This document shows positions 1 through 8,322 of a DNA stretch of 15,802 nt, piece by piece. The notes beneath the pieces were generated by a model. That model was not told where the DNA came from. It searched no databases and worked only from the letters and a program-made list of their open reading frames with translations. Source of the stretch: Chloroflexota bacterium (GTDB lineage: Bacteria > Chloroflexota > Limnocylindria > Limnocylindrales > CSP1-4); NCBI GenBank assembly GCA_016200675.1, contig JACQEH010000023.1, positions 1-15,802 on the forward strand, in the 5' to 3' direction. The translations under genes and the position numbers were made by a program. Positions within the stretch are counted from its first letter, which is position 1. Each line of letters starts with the position of its first letter.

Positions 1-2461
1 GGGACGCGGAGCCGAGCTTGCGGACAGCCGTGCCGAGAACCTGATCAACGGTTCCGCGGCCAAGTCCCATCCGACGGGCGATCTGTGGTGTCGGCAGTCC
101 CCGGCCGACGAGCTCGAGGGCCTCGCGCTCGCGGCCGGTCAGCCGCGCCAGCTGGGGCGCAACGCTTTGTGGCCGCCGCGCCACGTGAACCCCGGCAAGT
201 CGAAGCGATCGACGAATGCGGGCGGCGACCGGCTCGTAGCCGAGACCCTCGGCGCGATCAAGGGCATCCCGGAGCGCGACACGCGCTCGCGGCGAGCCAC
301 CCCGCCGGAGCGCCTCTCCGTGGGCCCATTGGCAGATCAGCTCGCGGCCGACATGGAACCGAGCCCATGACCTGGCCGCGGCCGCGAACGAGCCGGCGGC
401 CACGGCCAGCTCGCCCCGATGGAGCGCCCCGATGCCGGTGGACTCAGGGGTCGCCGCCTTGAGCATCGGCCACGCAGGCGCCAGCACCGCCGGGCCCGGA
501 TCGACACCGAGCTCGAGACGCGCCCACAAAGCGTCAAGAAGCGGCATGACGTAGTTCGCTTCGCTCGGTGTCGGAACCGTGCGATGGGCCTCGAAGGCCT
601 CGAGGACTGCCCGGGAATCGCCAGCCCACGACTCCACCTGGATTCGGGCCTCGAGCAGGCTGCCTCGCCCGGCGTAGTCGCCCGTGACCGTCGGCTCGAT
701 GTCGTGGAGGGTGTCGCGAGCCGCCTCGACGCGCCCCGTCGCGGCCAGGAGCTCGGCTCGCTTCGTCATCGTCCAGTTTCGGACGCGCTGCGTCAGGGGT
801 CGCTCGAGGAGCGTTTCGGCAGCGCGAAGGCCCTCCTCGAGCCGCCCGCCGAAGAGAAGCACCTGGACGTGGTCGCCGCGCAGCTCGTCTGCGCGGCCTG
901 GCATGTGGAGTGCCTCGAACTCTTCCTCAGCGCGAAGCAGGAAGGCGTGGGCCACGTCGTGACCGCGAAACGTGGTGGCGAGGAACGCGACGTTCCGCGC
1001 CGTGCCATACGCGGCGCCCGCTTCGTCAGGGTCGGCGAGCAAGCTCGCGTACGCATCCTGGAGCGCTTCGAAGGTGTCGAGGCCGTCGACGAAGGCGCGG
1101 AGTGTCTCGTACGTCGCGACGACCCGCGCGTCCCCCCGGCCGGAGTCGATTGCCCGTCGGAGGATCCTCATGGCGCCCGCAGCATCGCCATCGACATTCC
1201 CGACGAGGGTCGCCTCGCCGGTCGCGAGTCTTGCGGCCGCTGAAGATGGGCCTCCCGTGTCGAGGAGGCGACCCCGAGCGTACGCGGCTCGACTGGCCTC
1301 GAGCGCACCCATGTCCCAGTACGCCTTGCCGAGGAGGGCCTCGCGCTCCAGCAGCACCTCAGGCGGGCCATCGACGATCGGTTCGAGCAGCTCGATCGCC
1401 CGGCCAACGCCGTTCCCGCCGTTCGAAATCAGGAGGCGAGATGCCACGAGCCGCGTGCGTGTCGCATCTGGCCCGTCGCTCATGCGCGCCACCAACTCCA
1501 ACAGGGCCGCTCGATCTCCTGGCGTGGTCGACCGATCGGCCGCAGCCTGAGCCGCCGCACGTGACTCCTCCCGACGTCCGGCACCCGCCAGGTGATGGGC
1601 CCGCTCCCCGGGGTCTGCAACGATCGAGACGAGTCGGTCGTGGGCGCGGTGCAACTCGGCCGGGGTCATGGTCGTGACCATCGCCTCGGCGAGGAGGATA
1701 TGGCGGGGCGCGAGCTCGGCGTCATCGCCGGTCGCCACGCCGGTCCCGAGGAGCTCGGCGGCTCCGGATCCCAAGGACGCGATGGGCAGCCCGTGGCCAG
1801 CCACGGCGAGGAGGGCGAACGAGGCTCGGCCGGCGCGGCTCAACCCGTCGAGGCGGCCGGCCAGGGCCTGCGCCAGGCTCGACCGTGGTCGACCGCGGGT
1901 CGCGAGCTCCTCGAGGAGCAGCGGGTTTCCGCCGCCATGTGCGGCGACGAGAAGGGCCGCGGCCGGGTCGATGGTCGGCCGGGCATGCCGGACGATGGCA
2001 ACCGAGGCCTCCTGGGCCACGCCTCCGAGCTCGATGACCTTCAGTGCGAGACTGGCGATGAGTCCTTGGACGTGTGCCGCGGCCGGATCGGTCGCGCGTA
2101 TGGCCACGACGAGGGCGACCCGGCCGACGAGGAGGGCGAGGACCGCGCGTGTCGTCTCGTCGGTCCACTGGAGATCGTCGATGAACAGGAGTTGCGGGCC
2201 CACGCGCCGCTCCACCTCGATCGCAACCGACGTGACGTCACCGGCGAGTCCGTCGCCGACGGCGCGTCGCAGAGCGAGTAGTGGCATCCAGGCCAGGGTC
2301 TCGAGCGCGCCCCCCTCGCGGAGCTCAAGGCCGGCACGCTGGGCCGCCGCGCGGATGATGGTTGTCTTACCGATGCCCGCCTCGCCGATGACGGCAATCG
2401 GAAGCCCTTCGCCCAGGGCCTCGACGAGTTGCTTCAGCTCTGCTTCGCGCCCGAACAGCAT
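1..2461 (-). CDS. LuxR-family ATPase (LAL/MalT-like) transcriptional regulator, 3' end cut by window
   Basis: The reading frame is open from the ATG at 2461 to the window edge, 820 codons with no stop. The N-terminus carries an AAA/STAND-type ATPase: Walker A GEAGIGKTT at about residues 26-34 and a Walker B-like LLFIDDLQW at about 91-99. A long Ala/Leu/Arg-rich helical region with TPR-like character follows. The last 49 or so residues are a LuxR-type helix-turn-helix (LTGREREALELV, then PTPQIARRMGLGRGTVDQVL), so only a few C-terminal residues are missing. This order is that of large ATP-dependent LuxR (LAL) regulators, which bind DNA after ligand and ATP binding. GGAG lies 6 nt before the ATG and decides this start; an in-frame GTG at 2473 is the alternative. 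The gene is divergent from the LLM oxidoreductase, so it may control that gene, but its ligand is unknown. Confidence 0.9.
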   Translation of the reverse strand, partial: MLFGREAELKQLVEALGEGLPIAVIGEAGIGKTTIIRAAAQRAGLELREGGALETLAWMPLLALRRAVGDGLAGDVTSVAIEVERRVGPQLLFIDDLQWTDETTRAVLALLVGRVALVVAIRATDPAAAHVQGLIASLALKVIELGGVAQEASVAIVRHARPTIDPAAALLVAAHGGGNPLLLEELATRGRPRSSLAQALAGRLDGLSRAGRASFALLAVAGHGLPIASLGSGAAELLGTGVATGDDAELAPRHILLAEAMVTTMTPAELHRAHDRLVSIVADPGERAHHLAGAGRREESRAAAQAAADRSTTPGDRAALLELVARMSDGPDATRTRLVASRLLISNGGNGVGRAIELLEPIVDGPPEVLLEREALLGKAYWDMGALEASRAAYARGRLLDTGGPSSAAARLATGEATLVGNVDGDAAGAMRILRRAIDSGRGDARVVATYETLRAFVDGLDTFEALQDAYASLLADPDEAGAAYGTARNVAFLATTFRGHDVAHAFLLRAEEEFEALHMPGRADELRGDHVQVLLFGGRLEEGLRAAETLLERPLTQRVRNWTMTKRAELLAATGRVEAARDTLHDIEPTVTGDYAGRGSLLEARIQVESWAGDSRAVLEAFEAHRTVPTPSEANYVMPLLDALWARLELGVDPGPAVLAPAWPMLKAATPESTGIGALHRGELAVAAGSFAAAARSWARFHVGRELICQWAHGEALRRGGSPRARVALRDALDRAEGLGYEPVAARIRRSLRLAGVHVARRPQSVAPQLARLTGREREALELVGRGLPTPQIARRMGLGRGTVDQVLGTAVRKLGSAS

Positions 2462-2498
2462 GTGCGGCTCCACGCCTCAAGCCTATGCCTGCCGCGAG

Positions 2499-2513
2499 GC
2501 GATCGTCGATCGC
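2499..2513. promoter_or_regulatory. palindrome in the LuxR/LLM divergent region (candidate operator)
   Basis: GCGATC-GTC-GATCGC is a perfect 6-bp inverted repeat with a 3-bp centre. It lies in the 114-bp space between two divergent starts and is nested in a wider CGAGGC (2495-2500) / GCCTCG (2517-2522) repeat. A dimeric regulator such as the neighbouring LuxR protein could bind here. That is inference from position and symmetry; GC-rich DNA makes short palindromes by chance. Confidence 0.3.
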
Positions 2514-2563
2514 ATGGCCTCGCCTCAGAGCGAGGTCTCTCGAAGCCGAAACCCCCGACTCCG

Positions 2564-2569
2564 TAGAAT
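2564..2569 (+). promoter_or_regulatory. putative -10 box of a leaderless promoter for the LLM gene
   Basis: TAGAAT differs from TATAAT at one base and ends 6 nt before the ATG at 2576, so transcription would begin at or next to the start codon. No Shine-Dalgarno sequence precedes the ATG. I see no good -35 hexamer. Leaderless mRNAs are common in high-GC bacteria. Confidence 0.4.
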
Positions 2570-2575
2570 TCCCGG

Positions 2576-3601
2576 ATGAAGCGGATCGGGTTCCTGTCAT
2601 TCGGACACTGGTCGGCCTCCGCGTACTCGCAGGTGCGATCCGCGTCGGATGCGCTGATCCAGTCGATCGAGCTCGGCGAGGCGGTCGAGGGTCTCGGCGC
2701 CGACGGCGCCTACTTCCGGGTTCATCACTTCGCCCAGCAGCTGGCGTCGCCGTTCCCCCTCCTTTCGGCGATCGGCGCCCGCACCAGGCGCATCGAGATC
2801 GGGACGGCCGTCATCGACATGCGCTACGAGAACCCGCTCTACATGGTCGAGGACGCCGGGGCGGCGGACCTCATCGCCGGCGGCCGCCTCCAGCTCGGGA
2901 TCAGCCGCGGCTCGCCGGAGCAGGTGATCGACGGCTTCCGGTATTTCGGCTACGCACCGGCCGAGGGCGATGTAACGGGCGCCGACATGGCCCGCCAGCA
3001 CACGGAGGTCTTCCTCCAGGCCCTGGCGGGCGCCGGATTCGCCCAGCCGAACCCGGCCCCGATGTTTCCGAACCCGCCCGGGCTGCTTCGCCCGGAACCC
3101 CACTCGCCGGGACTTCGGGACCGGATCTGGTGGGGCGCCGGATCACGCGCGACGGCGGAGTGGGCGGGCAGGCAGGGCATGAACCTGATGTCGTCGACGC
3201 TCCTGACCGAGGACGCCGGCGTGCCCTTCCATGAGCTCCAGGCCGAGCAGATCCGCCGCTTCCGCGAGGCATGGACGTCGGCCGGGCATGCCCGCGAGCC
3301 GCGGGTGTCGGTCAGTCGAAGCATCTTCGCCCTGGTCGACGATCGGGACCGGGCCTACTTCGGACGCGCCAACCAGGCGACCGACCAGGTCGGCTACCTC
3401 GACGCGCAGACGAAGGCGATCTTCGGACGCTCGTACGCGGCCGAGCCCGACGTCCTCGTCGAGGAATTGGCCAAGGACACCGCGATCCAGGCCGCCGACA
3501 CGCTGCTGCTGACGGTCCCGAACCAGCTCGGCGTGGACTACAACGCGCACGCGATCGAGAGCATCCTCAAGTACGTCGCCCCGGAGCTCGGCTGGCGGTA
3601 G
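2576..3601 (+). CDS. LLM-class (luciferase-like) flavin-dependent oxidoreductase
   Basis: The 341-residue product begins MKRIGFLSFGHWS, the first beta strand typical of luciferase-like monooxygenases. It continues with other parts of the TIM-barrel fold: the GAYFRVHHFAQQ segment (about 43-54), RIEIGTAVIDMRYENPLYMVEDAGAAD-type text (about 72-98), and GGRLQLGISRGSP (about 101-113), the usual flavin-site loop. Length is normal for the family. Such enzymes use FMNH2 or F420 to oxidise or reduce small organic substrates in the cytoplasm; the sequence does not show which cofactor or substrate. No Shine-Dalgarno site is visible and a TAGAAT -10-like box sits 6 nt upstream, which suggests a leaderless transcript. 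The stop codon TAG is inside the following tandem repeat. Confidence 0.92.
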   Translation: MKRIGFLSFGHWSASAYSQVRSASDALIQSIELGEAVEGLGADGAYFRVHHFAQQLASPFPLLSAIGARTRRIEIGTAVIDMRYENPLYMVEDAGAADLIAGGRLQLGISRGSPEQVIDGFRYFGYAPAEGDVTGADMARQHTEVFLQALAGAGFAQPNPAPMFPNPPGLLRPEPHSPGLRDRIWWGAGSRATAEWAGRQGMNLMSSTLLTEDAGVPFHELQAEQIRRFREAWTSAGHAREPRVSVSRSIFALVDDRDRAYFGRANQATDQVGYLDAQTKAIFGRSYAAEPDVLVEELAKDTAIQAADTLLLTVPNQLGVDYNAHAIESILKYVAPELGWR

Positions 3602-3708
3602 GCGGCTCGATGCCGTCAGGATCCCCCGTGCGGAGGCACGACCCCGCCAGGCGTAGGCGGCTCGATCCCGTCAAGATCCGCCGTGCGGAGGCACGACCCC
3701 GCCAGGCG
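3599..3708. repeat. two-copy 55-bp imperfect tandem repeat
   Basis: Copy 1 is 3599-3653 and copy 2 is 3654-3708; they differ at only 3 of 55 positions. Both begin TAGGCGGCTCGAT and end in an identical 28-bp block. That block contains the perfect small hairpin CGTGC-GGAG-GCACG. The first TAG is the stop codon of the LLM gene, so copy 1 begins exactly at the end of that gene. The unit may be a REP-like palindromic element or part of a transcription terminator. I found no further copies in the window. Confidence 0.8.
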
Positions 3709-3754
3709 ACATCGAATGCGCCACACTCGGATCACCCAGGAGGACAGCGGCCAG

Positions 3755-4771
3755 GTGATCGATCGTCGGGCGGCAGCCATCTTCGTCCTGGTGGCGGCCT
3801 CGATCCTGGGCCTTCCGGGCTCCAGCGCCGGGGCGGCACGTCGCGCGGTGGCCGTGAGCCACGGGCCGCGGACCAGGCCCGATGTCGCACTCACCTTCGA
3901 CGACGGCGCGAATCCCGAGAACTGCCGGCGCATCCTCGCCGAGCTGGTGGCGGCAGGGGTGCCGGCGACCTTCTTCCCGATCGCGGCGGCGATGCCCCTG
4001 GACCCGGCCTTCTGGCGCCTGGTCGTCGCGGCCGGGGACCCGATCGGCGACCACACGCTGACCCATCCACAGATGCCCACGCTGACGCCGGCCGAACAGC
4101 TGGGACAGCTCGAGGACTCGCGGGCCGTGATCGAGAGCATCACCGGTCGGCCGCCGCTCGACGTCTTCCGTCCGCCGTATGGCGCCTTCGACGGCGGCAC
4201 CCTGGTCGCGGCGGCGGCGGCGGGTTTCCCGACGCTCCTGACCTGGGACACGACGGACCGCGACACGTCGCTCCACGGCACCCTCGAGCAGCGCGTGGCG
4301 GCGGCGGAGCTCGGCACGAACGGCTCGGTGATCCTGCTGCACTGCGGCCCCAACGCGACGCCATACCTGGTGCCGGACGTGATCGACTTCTACCGCAGCA
4401 GGGGCTTTCGGCTCGTCTCGGTCCCGACGCTGCTCGGGATCACCTGGGATCCGGGGACGGTGTCGGTTCCTTCCGCCGCGACGATCCTGGGGAGCCTCGC
4501 GCCCCTTCCACCGACCTGGCAGGGCGGCGACATCGTCGGCGCGGCCGGCTACACGCCTCCACCGTCGCCGTCCGCCGGGGCAGCGTCGCCGAGCGCGCTT
4601 CCGAGCTCGCTTCCGGCTGCGTCGCCCTCGCCGGAGGGGACAGTCGCCGAATCCGCTTCGCCAATGCCGACCGCGATGGCGTCGAGCCCCGCAACCCCTG
4701 CTCCCAGCGCGGCCGGGCAGACCCGATCGGTGGACGGCGGAATGGCGACGCGGCGACGCCCTCGTTCGTAA
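3755..4771 (+). CDS. secreted NodB-type polysaccharide deacetylase
   Basis: The NodB (carbohydrate esterase 4) motifs are all present: TFDDG (residues 47-51, metal/catalytic Asp), HTLTH (100-104, metal-binding His), RPPYG (139-143), WDTTDRD, and ILLHCG near the end of the barrel. Such enzymes remove acetyl groups from N-acetylglucosamine polymers such as peptidoglycan or exopolysaccharide, outside the membrane. The GTG at 3755 follows AGGAGG (3738-3743, 11 nt away) and gives a good signal peptide: Arg-Arg, then a hydrophobic run at about 6-20, with cleavage near SAGA. A GTG at 3683 or ATG at 3716 in the same frame would extend it by 24 or 13 residues, but neither has a ribosome site and the first lies in the tandem repeat. 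The last 70 or so residues are a Pro/Ser/Ala-rich tail, probably a wall-spanning or disordered region. Confidence 0.88.
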   Translation: MIDRRAAAIFVLVAASILGLPGSSAGAARRAVAVSHGPRTRPDVALTFDDGANPENCRRILAELVAAGVPATFFPIAAAMPLDPAFWRLVVAAGDPIGDHTLTHPQMPTLTPAEQLGQLEDSRAVIESITGRPPLDVFRPPYGAFDGGTLVAAAAAGFPTLLTWDTTDRDTSLHGTLEQRVAAAELGTNGSVILLHCGPNATPYLVPDVIDFYRSRGFRLVSVPTLLGITWDPGTVSVPSAATILGSLAPLPPTWQGGDIVGAAGYTPPPSPSAGAASPSALPSSLPAASPSPEGTVAESASPMPTAMASSPATPAPSAAGQTRSVDGGMATRRRPRS

Positions 4772-4970
4772 CGCGGCGGCGGGGCCGTCCTCGCCTCGGC
4801 GCCACCTCCGCTGAGATGCCAGGCGACCGGGTTCGACCGACGAGACCACGCGGACGATCACCTGGTCGCTGGCCGCCACCACCCCCTGCTTCCTGCGCGG
4901 CGGCGCCGTCGACCGCCGGACCGCAGCCACATCCGATCCCATCGTCACGGAATGACCCACCAGCGCCCGT

Positions 4971-4994
4971 CCGAGCGAGCAGAATGTCGCTCGG
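4971..4994. promoter_or_regulatory. inverted repeat upstream of the MFS gene
   Basis: CCGAGCGA (4971-4978) and TCGCTCGG (4987-4994) form a perfect 8-bp inverted repeat with an 8-nt centre, 66 bp before the MFS start. It is the clearest structure in the 289-bp space at 4772-5060, which otherwise shows no gene. It could be an operator for the exporter or a weak terminator for the deacetylase; no T-run follows on either strand. Confidence 0.35.
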
Positions 4995-5060
4995 TCTGAA
5001 CTCCGTGGATTTCGGGTACTGACAAGCGCCGCACGCGGCCAAAGGCTACGCGAGGGTCCG

Positions 5061-6821
5061 ATGTCCAGTCTCGCCGTCTATCGAGAACTGCTCGGCAATC
5101 GGCCGCTGACGAAGCTCCTCATCGGGGAATTCATCAGCGGGATCGGGGACTGGCTGTATATCGTCGCGATCTTCGTCGTCATCTACACCCAGACGAACGA
5201 TGCGGCGCTGCTCGGTGCGTTCGGGGCGGTGCGCCTCGTCCCGTACATCCTGCTGTCGATCCCGGCCGGTTTCGTGGCGGACCGCTTCGAGCGGCGGCTC
5301 GTCCTGCTCGCCTCGGATGCATTCCGTGGGTCGATCATGATCCTGCTGACCATCCTCGTCATCGTGAAGGCCCCCATCACGGTCATCGCCGCGCTGGCCA
5401 TCGTCGCGGCCGGCGGGTCAGCCTTCTTCTACCCGGCGATGGGGGCCTACATGCCGAGCCTCGTGCGCGACGAGCGCGAGCTTGGGCCTGCCAACAGCGC
5501 CTGGGCCAGCCTCCAGAACATCAGCTACATCGTCGGCCCCGCGATCGGCGGCATCCTGCTCGCCGTGGGCGGCGTCGAGGTGGCGTTCATCCTGAATGCG
5601 GCATCGTTCCTCGTGATCATCGCCATCCTCTGGACACTCCCGCCGAAGGCTCGGCCGGTCGCATCGGGCTCCGTGGGCTCCGGCGCCGACGCCGCGGTCG
5701 GGACCGCCGTCCCGGTCGAGCAGGCCGCCGGCGAGCCGGCGGCAACCCTGGTTGAAGCCCTCGGCGGGCAGCCCGCCGCGGCTGTCCCCGCATCGACTGC
5801 GCCTGGGCCCGCGGCCGCCCCCACGCCAACACTTGCGACCCTGCCGCTCGCCGGCCTGGGCATCATCCAGTTCCTCGGCGGGTTCCTGGGGGGCGGCCTC
5901 CAGGTCCTGACGACGGTCCTTGCCATCCACGTCCTGAATGCCGGCGAATCCGCGAACGGCTACCTCAATGCGGCGATCGGAATCGGCGGCCTCCTGGGCG
6001 CAATCGGCTCGGGCGTGCTCGTCCTGCGCAGAGGACTCGGTGTCCCGCTCGTCGTCGGCTCCGTCGTCCTCGGCGTCGGCCTGCTCGTACTGGGGGCCGT
6101 TCCGAACCTCATGGTCGCGCTCGTCGCGATCGCGATCGTGTCGGCCGGTGCCCTCGTCGTCGACATCATCACGACAACCGTCTTCCAGCGGATCGTCCCC
6201 GACGCCCTCCGCGGCCGATGGACCGGCGTCTTCATGACGGTCGGCACGATCTCCGGCGCTGCCGGCGCGTTCCTGCTACCGGTCCTCGTGGTCAACATCG
6301 GCGCGGCGATCGCGTTGGGCACTTCCGGGGCCGCGATGGTCGTCGCTACGGTCGCCGGCCTGGCCCTCATCGGCGGTGCCGCCACCCGCGAACCGAGCCG
6401 CTTCGAGGCGACGCTTGCGGAGATCGCCAAGCTGCCGCTCTTCACCGGCGTGCCGGGATCCCGCCTGGAGGCCGCACTGGCCCACATGCGCGAGCGGCCT
6501 GTCACGACCGGCGAGGTCATCGTCCGGCAGGGAGACCCGGCCGATCGGTTCTACATGATCGAGTCGGGGTCGTTCGTCGTGACCCAGGAAGCGTCGCCGG
6601 GTGCCGCGCCCGTCACTCTCCGCCACCTCGGCGTCAACCAGGCGTTCGGCGAGCTTGGACTCCTGAACCGGGCGCCTCGCTCGGCGACCGTGACCGCCGA
6701 AGCGGACGGTGTGCTCCTCGAGCTCGCCGGGCGTGACTTCCTCAGGCTCGTCGGTGCGGGCGGACCGCTCCGCGGCCGACTGCTCGGGCTCTACAGCGGC
6801 GGACCCGCCACCGACAACTGA
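5061..6821 (+). CDS. MFS exporter fused to a C-terminal cyclic-nucleotide-binding domain
   Basis: The 586-residue protein begins with an MFS_3-type transporter (EntS-like exporters): the first helices include LLIGEFISGIGDWLYIVAI, and a loop-2/3 motif reads PAGFVADRFERR (about residues 73-84). About twelve hydrophobic segments are visible. They are split after the sixth by an Ala/Pro/Gly-rich cytoplasmic linker (about 195-255). From about residue 450 a CRP/cNMP-type domain follows: LPLFTGVPG, then GEVIVRQGDPADRFYMIESG, then FGELGLLNRAPRSATVTA. This last segment is the phosphate-binding cassette, with the Glu of FGE and Arg540 of PRSATV retained. The protein probably exports a small molecule under control of cAMP, cGMP or another ligand. 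GAGGG 4 nt before the ATG supports the start. Substrate and ligand are not predictable from sequence. Confidence 0.9.
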   Translation: MSSLAVYRELLGNRPLTKLLIGEFISGIGDWLYIVAIFVVIYTQTNDAALLGAFGAVRLVPYILLSIPAGFVADRFERRLVLLASDAFRGSIMILLTILVIVKAPITVIAALAIVAAGGSAFFYPAMGAYMPSLVRDERELGPANSAWASLQNISYIVGPAIGGILLAVGGVEVAFILNAASFLVIIAILWTLPPKARPVASGSVGSGADAAVGTAVPVEQAAGEPAATLVEALGGQPAAAVPASTAPGPAAAPTPTLATLPLAGLGIIQFLGGFLGGGLQVLTTVLAIHVLNAGESANGYLNAAIGIGGLLGAIGSGVLVLRRGLGVPLVVGSVVLGVGLLVLGAVPNLMVALVAIAIVSAGALVVDIITTTVFQRIVPDALRGRWTGVFMTVGTISGAAGAFLLPVLVVNIGAAIALGTSGAAMVVATVAGLALIGGAATREPSRFEATLAEIAKLPLFTGVPGSRLEAALAHMRERPVTTGEVIVRQGDPADRFYMIESGSFVVTQEASPGAAPVTLRHLGVNQAFGELGLLNRAPRSATVTAEADGVLLELAGRDFLRLVGAGGPLRGRLLGLYSGGPATDN

Positions 6822-7467
6822 TCCACGGATCGTGGTCCGATCGCTGGGGGCCGCACGGCTCGCGAGTCCAGGCATCACCACGGCAGGGGCGGCACAGAAG
6901 CATCGAAGACGGGCCTCAGGACCCGTTGTCCGTCACCGGCGAGATCGACGAGGTTCGGTTTGGACCGCCTGGATCAGGATGTGCGGGTTCATCCAGGCTT
7001 GGGCCAGCGTCCGACCGTGGAGAGGCAGCCGCCGATAACCGGCGTGACGTCAGCCGCCACGATGCTCGCCGCGGTGGTGCGGTAATCGGCGACCGCCACG
7101 GTCGGGACCGCGGCCGGTCCGGGGCTCGGGCTGGCCGTGATGACGATGGTTGGGCTGACGGGCGCGACGGCCTGGGTTGAGGGTTGCTGCGCGTGGCGAC
7201 GGAGTTCCCCGCTGACGGCTCCAGCCTCGTCCCGGTTCCGAGTGGACGGCGGCCGACCTCAGCGCGAGGTGCCGAGCGACGCTCGCTCGCTAGCGGCGAC
7301 TGGCCCGGCGGGCGGCGATTCGCGCGAGTTGATCGACGTCGCCAAGAGCCTCGAGGCAGTGTGTCCGAAGGCAGCCTGCGCCTCCAACGCCGACGTTCTC
7401 GCGCCGCGACGGGAGAATCAATCGACCGGCCGGGCGTCAGCCCGGCCGGTCGACGATGGCGGCTGGG
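6822..7467. other. 646-bp region without a convincing gene
   Basis: Plus-strand open frames here read as Arg/Gly-rich shadows with no ribosome site or recognisable domain. A short CCACG-GAT-CGTGG hairpin at about 6824-6836 follows the MFS stop codon. ACGGG/CCCGT flanks an 8-nt loop at about 6909-6926. Either could end MFS transcription, but neither has a T-run. On the minus strand, 6989-7258 is open with coding-like composition but lacks a start codon. The right end holds the strong hairpin listed separately at 7422-7453. Confidence 0.6.
7422..7453 (-). terminator. strong GC hairpin after the membrane-anchored protein gene
   Basis: A perfect 14-bp stem, TCGACCGGCCGGGC with its complement, closes a 4-nt GTCA loop. 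It lies 14 nt beyond the stop codon of the minus-strand gene ending at 7468. No clean T-run follows (TTGATTCTCC on the minus strand), so it may work as a U-poor terminator or an mRNA 3' end protector. Confidence 0.7.
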
Positions 7468-8136
7468 CTACGGCCGTCCGCGGAACGTGCCGTTGGCCTG
7501 GTCGGTGGCGTGCTGGAGGATGTTGGCCTTCATGGCGTCGGCCTGAGCCTGGGTGATCTTGCCGCTCGCCACGTCGGCTGCGAGCTCGCTCTGGCTGTCG
7601 GCGACGAGGGCGTCGATGACGGTCTGGAGGGCCACGTTGTGGGCCTGTGCGACCTGGGCGACCGTCTGGCCACCGGCCAGAGCGGTCTTGAGATCGGCCT
7701 CGCTGATCCCGATCGCCTTGGCGACGATCGACGTGTCGGTCACCGCTTCGGTGCGACCGCCGAAGCCGCCGGGGCCGCCGGGACCTCCGTGGTGGCCCGC
7801 GTCGTTGTCGTTGTCGGTGTCGGTTCCGGTTCCGTTGCCCGTTGTCGCCGGCCCCGAGGTCGCACCGGTCGTCGGGGCCGGAGATGCGGCCAGCGCGCTG
7901 AGCGGCCCGAGGATCACCGCTCCGGCGATCCCGCCGACGAGCAACGCTCCGAGCACGCGCCCGCGGACGTTGGCCGGCTTCTGGATCCGGACCACCATCG
8001 CAGGAATCGGGGCGTCGGACGGCGCTGAGCCGCGTTCGATGATCTCGGGCCCGGAAGACGACGCGGAGAGGTCGTCCTCGCGAGTCGCGGCCGCGTCGGC
8101 CGGCTCGGGGTTCGTCGGCTGCCAGTTGGGGGTCAT
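7468..8136 (-). CDS. hypothetical membrane-anchored protein with C-terminal helical domain
   Basis: I do not recognise a named family. The 222-residue product has an acidic, Ser/Pro-rich N-terminus (1-45) and a single hydrophobic segment at about 61-83 (VLGALLVGGIAGAVIL...). A Thr/Gly/Asp linker follows, with a GGPGGPGGFGG stretch at about 117-127. The C-terminal domain (about 135-215) reads IVAKAIGISEADLKTALAG, then TVAQVAQAHNVALQTVIDAL, then SGKITQAQADAMKANI. This helical pattern recurs in secreted proteins of Actinobacteria and Chloroflexota. The N-terminus is probably inside and the C-terminal domain outside the cell. AAGGAG (8144-8149 complement) lies 7 nt before the ATG and fixes the start. 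The frame stays open further upstream, but that extension runs antisense-like through other genes. Confidence 0.82.
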   Translation of the reverse strand: MTPNWQPTNPEPADAAATREDDLSASSSGPEIIERGSAPSDAPIPAMVVRIQKPANVRGRVLGALLVGGIAGAVILGPLSALAASPAPTTGATSGPATTGNGTGTDTDNDNDAGHHGGPGGPGGFGGRTEAVTDTSIVAKAIGISEADLKTALAGGQTVAQVAQAHNVALQTVIDALVADSQSELAADVASGKITQAQADAMKANILQHATDQANGTFRGRP

Positions 8137-8322
8137 GCTGGTTCTCCTTGGGTCATGTCGGTTCGGTTGGGGAACGCGTCCATGACGAGGAGCCTCGGGC
8201 CGGAACATTTCGATTTCGTGAGAGCCCGGGAGATGTCGAAAGTCGCCATCGGGCGGGAGATCGGGGCCGGCCGCCGGGCCTGCCGCCGGGCCGTCGAGCG
8301 ATCGCCCGGTCGAGGCTCCGCC

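Noticed and set aside
419..2281. Long plus-strand frames opposite the LuxR regulator.
   Set aside because: They are in codon register with the regulator's antisense strand. The minus strand has Walker A, Walker B and HTH motifs.
4820..4880. GGTTCGACC as a tRNA T-loop in the space before the MFS gene.
   Set aside because: No acceptor stem, anticodon arm or D-arm can be built around it.
3671..4960. 429-codon minus-strand frame opposite the deacetylase.
   Set aside because: It is antisense to a gene with all NodB motifs and is Arg-rich low-complexity text typical of GC-rich shadows.
3271..5022. 583-codon plus-strand frame across the LLM and deacetylase genes.
   Set aside because: It overlaps two genes with clear families in another frame and encodes Arg/Gly/Pro-rich sequence without domains.
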